Source of the DNA: Phycisphaerales bacterium
GTDB taxonomy: Bacteria; Planctomycetota; Phycisphaerae; Phycisphaerales; UBA1924
DNA length: 64,000 bases
Assembly: GCA_023382935.1 (NCBI GenBank)
Contig: JAHDXL010000002.1
Coordinates: forward strand, 248,001-312,000
Direction: 5' to 3'
Made by a program: the position numbers and the translations under genes. Below the pieces are notes generated by a model. It worked only from the letters and a program-made list of their open reading frames with translations, did no database searches and had not been told where the DNA came from. This document shows, in pieces, positions 61,272 through 64,000 of this stretch. Every line of letters starts with the position of its first letter. The first letter of the stretch is position 1.

Positions 61272-61625
61272 ATGGGCGTCGATCGCGAACCAGGGCGAGA
61301 AGACCGGATAGTCAGTTCCTTCGCCGGCGACCCCGAGATGCGCGAGTTGATCGGGTATTTCGTCGAGGAACTGCCAAAACGCACGCGCGCCCTCGAGGAG
61401 GCCTGGAAATCAGCCGATCTTGGCTCTCTCCGGCGCATCGCTCACCAACTCAAGGGGGCCGCCGGAGGATACGGGTTCGACACCATCGGCCAGGCTGCGG
61501 GAGAACTTGAAGTCTGTGCCCGCGATGCCCCTGTCGGGGAGGATCGCGTGCGTTTCCTAGAGAGCCAGGTTCGCCGACTCGTTGACCTGTGTTCACGTGC
61601 GGCCGCGGACTCGCACGCGGAGTAA
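61272..61625 (+). CDS. Histidine phosphotransfer (Hpt) domain protein
   Basis: 117 residues, GGAGG upstream. The phosphohistidine is H58 in RIAHQLKGAAGGYGF, the Hpt signature, in a four-helix bundle. It moves phosphate between receivers. The next gene has a receiver domain, so it is the probable partner. No hybrid kinase is encoded nearby. Confidence 0.92.
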   Translation: MGVDREPGREDRIVSSFAGDPEMRELIGYFVEELPKRTRALEEAWKSADLGSLRRIAHQLKGAAGGYGFDTIGQAAGELEVCARDAPVGEDRVRFLESQVRRLVDLCSRAAADSHAE

Positions 61626-61651
61626 CACCCGAGGAAGCCTGCGAACGCCGG

Positions 61652-62608
61652 ATGAGCACACTTCCAGTCCAACTCAACGAGACGAAGCCGCTCGTCCTGC
61701 TGATCGACGACTGCGTGGTGCTTCATCGCCTGCTGACGCTGCGCCTGAGCGCCGAATCGCTGGAAGTGATGGCAACGGACTCGGGAGAAAAGGGGCTTGC
61801 CTTGGCGAAGCAATATCGCCCGGCATTGATCCTGCTCGACCTCGAGATGCCGGGAATGGACGGGTTCGAAGTGCTGCGTGCCATCAAGGACGACGCAGAC
61901 CTGCATGAAACCCCGGTCATCGTCGTCAGCGGACTGGACGGTGCCGAAGACAAGGTGATGGCCTTTGACCTCGGCGCACACGACTTCGTGACCAAGCCGT
62001 TCAACCTGGCCGAACTGCGGGCGAGGGTGCGGGCGGCCTTGCGGATGTACTCGCTGCTCCAGATGCTCTCACAGCGGGCGCAGTTGGACGGGCTGACCGG
62101 GCTCTGGAACCGTGCATACTTTGACTCGCAGTGGGAGGCCGAGGTTGCGCGGTCTGCGAGGCACGGGTACCCGCTGTCACTGGGGCTGATCGACATTGAT
62201 CATTTCAAGTCGATCAATGACACCTACGGGCATCCCGCGGGCGATGCGGTGATCCAGGTGCTCGCCAAACTGCTGGCAGCCGAGATCCGTCAGTCCGATG
62301 TGGCGTGTCGGTATGGCGGTGAGGAATTCGCGCTCATCATGCCATCGACGCCTCCGGACGAGGCGGGGAAGATGTGCGAACGGATTCGGGGGCACTTTGA
62401 ATCGTTGCGCTGGGCCCGTCATCCCGAGCGGTCAGTGACGATCTCGATCGGCGTGGCGGGAGCCTGCAAGGGTGCGGCGCTGTCCGCGCACGCATGGGTC
62501 GAGGCCGCCGACAAAAGACTCTACGCCGCCAAGCAGACGGGACGGAACCGCGTCGTGGTGGCCGACATCGGAGGACCGTTGCTGCCGCGGCTGGCCAACG
62601 CCGGGTGA
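61652..62608 (+). CDS. Response regulator with GGDEF diguanylate cyclase domain
   Basis: 318 residues from the ATG at 61652. Receiver domain with D63 (LLDLEMPGMDG) and the K in FVTKPFN. The GGDEF domain starts at LDGLTGLWNRAYF, with YGGEEFALIM at ~222-226 as the active site. RQSD five residues before it is the inhibitory I-site. It should make cyclic di-GMP when phosphorylated, perhaps by the Hpt protein. The longer frame from 61589 overlaps the Hpt gene and adds no domain. Confidence 0.95.
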   Translation: MSTLPVQLNETKPLVLLIDDCVVLHRLLTLRLSAESLEVMATDSGEKGLALAKQYRPALILLDLEMPGMDGFEVLRAIKDDADLHETPVIVVSGLDGAEDKVMAFDLGAHDFVTKPFNLAELRARVRAALRMYSLLQMLSQRAQLDGLTGLWNRAYFDSQWEAEVARSARHGYPLSLGLIDIDHFKSINDTYGHPAGDAVIQVLAKLLAAEIRQSDVACRYGGEEFALIMPSTPPDEAGKMCERIRGHFESLRWARHPERSVTISIGVAGACKGAALSAHAWVEAADKRLYAAKQTGRNRVVVADIGGPLLPRLANAG

Positions 62609-62611
62609 CGG

Positions 62612-63220
62612 TCAGAACGGGAAACTGTAGCCGGCGTAGATCATGACCCCGTCTCGATCCGGATTATCGGAATCGCCGGTGATGCGCGCGTTGGAAATGT
62701 GGTGCCATCGGACGCCCAGTTCGGCGCGTTGTCCGCGGACGCCGACCTTGTGGGTGATACCGACGCCCGCGCGAGGGGTGAAGTTGGCGCTGGTGCCGCC
62801 GGGAGGCACGTCATCGGTGGAGAACATCAGGCCGATGCCCGCGTCGGCGTAGAAACTCCACAGTTCCTTGTTGATGAGGTGCCACCGAAGCACAAAGTTC
62901 GGGTTGATGCCCCAGGCGCTATCCGGTTCCTGATCGAAGTACCACGTGCCCAGTTCCAGGCGCATCTCAACGTCGTCGACCAGGAAACGGCTCCAGGCGA
63001 CGTTGATGTTGAAGTCCGTCGAGTCATCGTCTTCTTCCAGCCCAAACGCGACGCCGGTGCCGAGGGTCAGCCGGGTTTGTCCCTTCACCCCAAACAACTC
63101 GGCGGCCGGCTGCTCCGGAGACAGTGTCAGATCGTCCGTCGTGAGGCGCGGAGCATCCAAGGCCCAGGTCGCCGAGGCCGTCAGTGCCGCCAGTCCGATG
63201 CAGGCATGAATCCGATTCAT
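62612..63220 (-). CDS. PagL-like lipid A deacylase / acyloxyacyl hydrolase family
   Basis: 202 residues from the ATG at 63220, with a signal peptide cut near TWA. The mature protein is beta-barrel-like, ending in GYSFPF (C-terminal Phe). The PagL pattern is WHHISNARITGDSDNP with the catalytic His-Ser pair. It would remove a 3-O acyl chain from lipid A in the outer membrane. This implies LPS in the organism. Confidence 0.85.
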   Translation of the reverse strand: MNRIHACIGLAALTASATWALDAPRLTTDDLTLSPEQPAAELFGVKGQTRLTLGTGVAFGLEEDDDSTDFNINVAWSRFLVDDVEMRLELGTWYFDQEPDSAWGINPNFVLRWHLINKELWSFYADAGIGLMFSTDDVPPGGTSANFTPRAGVGITHKVGVRGQRAELGVRWHHISNARITGDSDNPDRDGVMIYAGYSFPF

Positions 63221-63252
63221 GGACACAGCGTATCCATTTCGCGGGCGGCGCG

Positions 63253-64000
63253 TCACTCGATGGGAAGCAGCAGACTGCGCCCAGTCATGGCTTCCGGTTG
63301 AGCAAGCCCCATCATCTCCAGCGCGGTGGGAAGAATGTCAGCCAGACGGCCCCGCTTGCCTCGGAGACGCTCATCGAACCACCCGGCCGCGTCGGTGTCG
63401 CCGACCAGCCGCCGCCCGCGGAAGGCCTCTCCCACGACGATGAGCGGTACGTCGTAGATGGTGTGCGCGGTGTGGGGAGAGTTGGCCGATGGTTCCCACA
63501 TCTGCTCGGCATTGCCGTGGTCGGCGGTGACGATGAGCGAGCCGCCGCGACCGAGCGTCTTGTCGACGATCTGCCCGACGCAGCGGTCGACGAAGCCGCA
63601 GGCTTTCACGGCCGCGTCCAGATTGCCGGTGTGCCCAACCATGTCGCCGTTGGCGAAGTTGACCACGATGACGTCTTCGCAATCCGGGGAATCTAGGCGG
63701 CGGAGCACGGCATCACACACGCCGCGGGCGGACATCTCGGGCTGCAGGTCGTAGGTGGCGACCTTGGGGCTTTGGATGATCTCGCGGTGCTCGCCAGGGA
63801 AGGGGTCGTCGCGGTAGTCATTGAAGAAGAACGTGACGTGCGGGTATTTCTCGGTTTCCGCGCAACGGAACTGCGTCAGCCCCAGTCGGCTGAAGTATTC
63901 GCCGGAGATGTCCGTCATCTTCGGAGGCTTCTCGAAGGCCACTTTGGCCAGGGTTGACAGACGCTGGGAGTAGGGGGTCAGGATGACGAAGTTGAGGTCA
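63253..64000 (-). CDS. gpmI: 2,3-bisphosphoglycerate-independent phosphoglycerate mutase, N-terminus beyond window
   Basis: The last 249 codons are in the window. YPHVTFFFNDYRDDPFPGEH, VIVVNFANGDMVGHTGNLDA and LIVTADHGNAEQMWEPSANS are the C-terminal metal-binding motifs of the enzyme, and SLLLPIE ends it. It converts 3- to 2-phosphoglycerate in glycolysis using two Mn ions. The missing N-terminal half carries the phosphoserine. The PagL-like gene starts 32 bp downstream. Confidence 0.95.
   Translation of the reverse strand, partial: DLNFVILTPYSQRLSTLAKVAFEKPPKMTDISGEYFSRLGLTQFRCAETEKYPHVTFFFNDYRDDPFPGEHREIIQSPKVATYDLQPEMSARGVCDAVLRRLDSPDCEDVIVVNFANGDMVGHTGNLDAAVKACGFVDRCVGQIVDKTLGRGGSLIVTADHGNAEQMWEPSANSPHTAHTIYDVPLIVVGEAFRGRRLVGDTDAAGWFDERLRGKRGRLADILPTALEMMGLAQPEAMTGRSLLLPIE

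Noticed and set aside
1-64000. CRISPR arrays, insertion sequences, integrases, phage genes
   Set aside because: None seen when reading both strands.

Overview
The window is a compact, high-GC stretch of bacterial chromosome. It looks like a Planctomycetes/Phycisphaerae-type genome. The pointers are Tat-exported Gfo/Idh/MocA oxidoreductases, a double DUF1080 protein, a NupG-like permease, an anti-sigma/pilin-like fusion, large ExbB/ExbD and SPFH gene clusters with long periplasmic proteins, PagL in an outer membrane, and frequent GTG/TTG starts with 4-nt gene overlaps. This placement is an inference from gene content. I see no integrase, IS element, phage gene or CRISPR array, so it reads as stable chromosome.

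Layout. (1) 1-688: truncated pyrH on the minus strand. (2) 910-10949: a tightly overlapping plus-strand operon with a TonB-like von Willebrand A protein, an exported protein, ExbB, two ExbD proteins, two ~900-residue envelope proteins and a zinc-ribbon lipoprotein candidate. (3) 11023-15787: a tRNA-binding protein, an ECF sigma/anti-sigma/periplasmic trio on the minus strand, a DUF4286 protein, and a second ECF sigma followed by an anti-sigma/pilin-like fusion. (4) 15952-17859: rpmI, rplT, an M50 protease and two tRNA-Leu genes. (5) 17991-27527: a sugar-oxidation region (double DUF1080, frameshifted MFS permease, three Gfo/Idh/MocA proteins, ApbE, membrane cytochrome c, exported epimerase-like protein). 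(6) 27631-29729: ribD and a divergent rnhB. (7) 29984-32599: a very long Ala/Gln-rich coiled-coil lipoprotein with a good terminator. (8) 32733-35126: an NtrC-type regulator and histidine kinase behind a candidate sigma-54 promoter and a palindrome. (9) ileS, a small unknown gene, a HEAT-like protein and a small membrane protein. (10) 41894-53395: an ABC permease on the minus strand, then an operon with three SPFH proteins, an ABC ATPase, an ABC permease and a membrane-anchored helical-repeat protein. (11) 53402-64000: purC, a GH10-like protein lacking both catalytic glutamates, a ComEA-like protein overlapping mfd, phoU, an Hpt protein, a receiver-GGDEF diguanylate cyclase, a PagL-like protein and truncated gpmI.

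The two regions most likely to be undescribed systems are the energised envelope operon at 910-10949 and the SPFH-triplet/ABC operon at 43679-53395. In the first, a TonB-type transmembrane anchor with an S-x3-H motif carries a vWA domain instead of a TonB domain. In the second, three stomatin-like proteins appear translationally linked to an ABC exporter. The sigma-54 promoter, palindrome, kinase and regulator unit at 32733-35126 is a well-supported autoregulation candidate.
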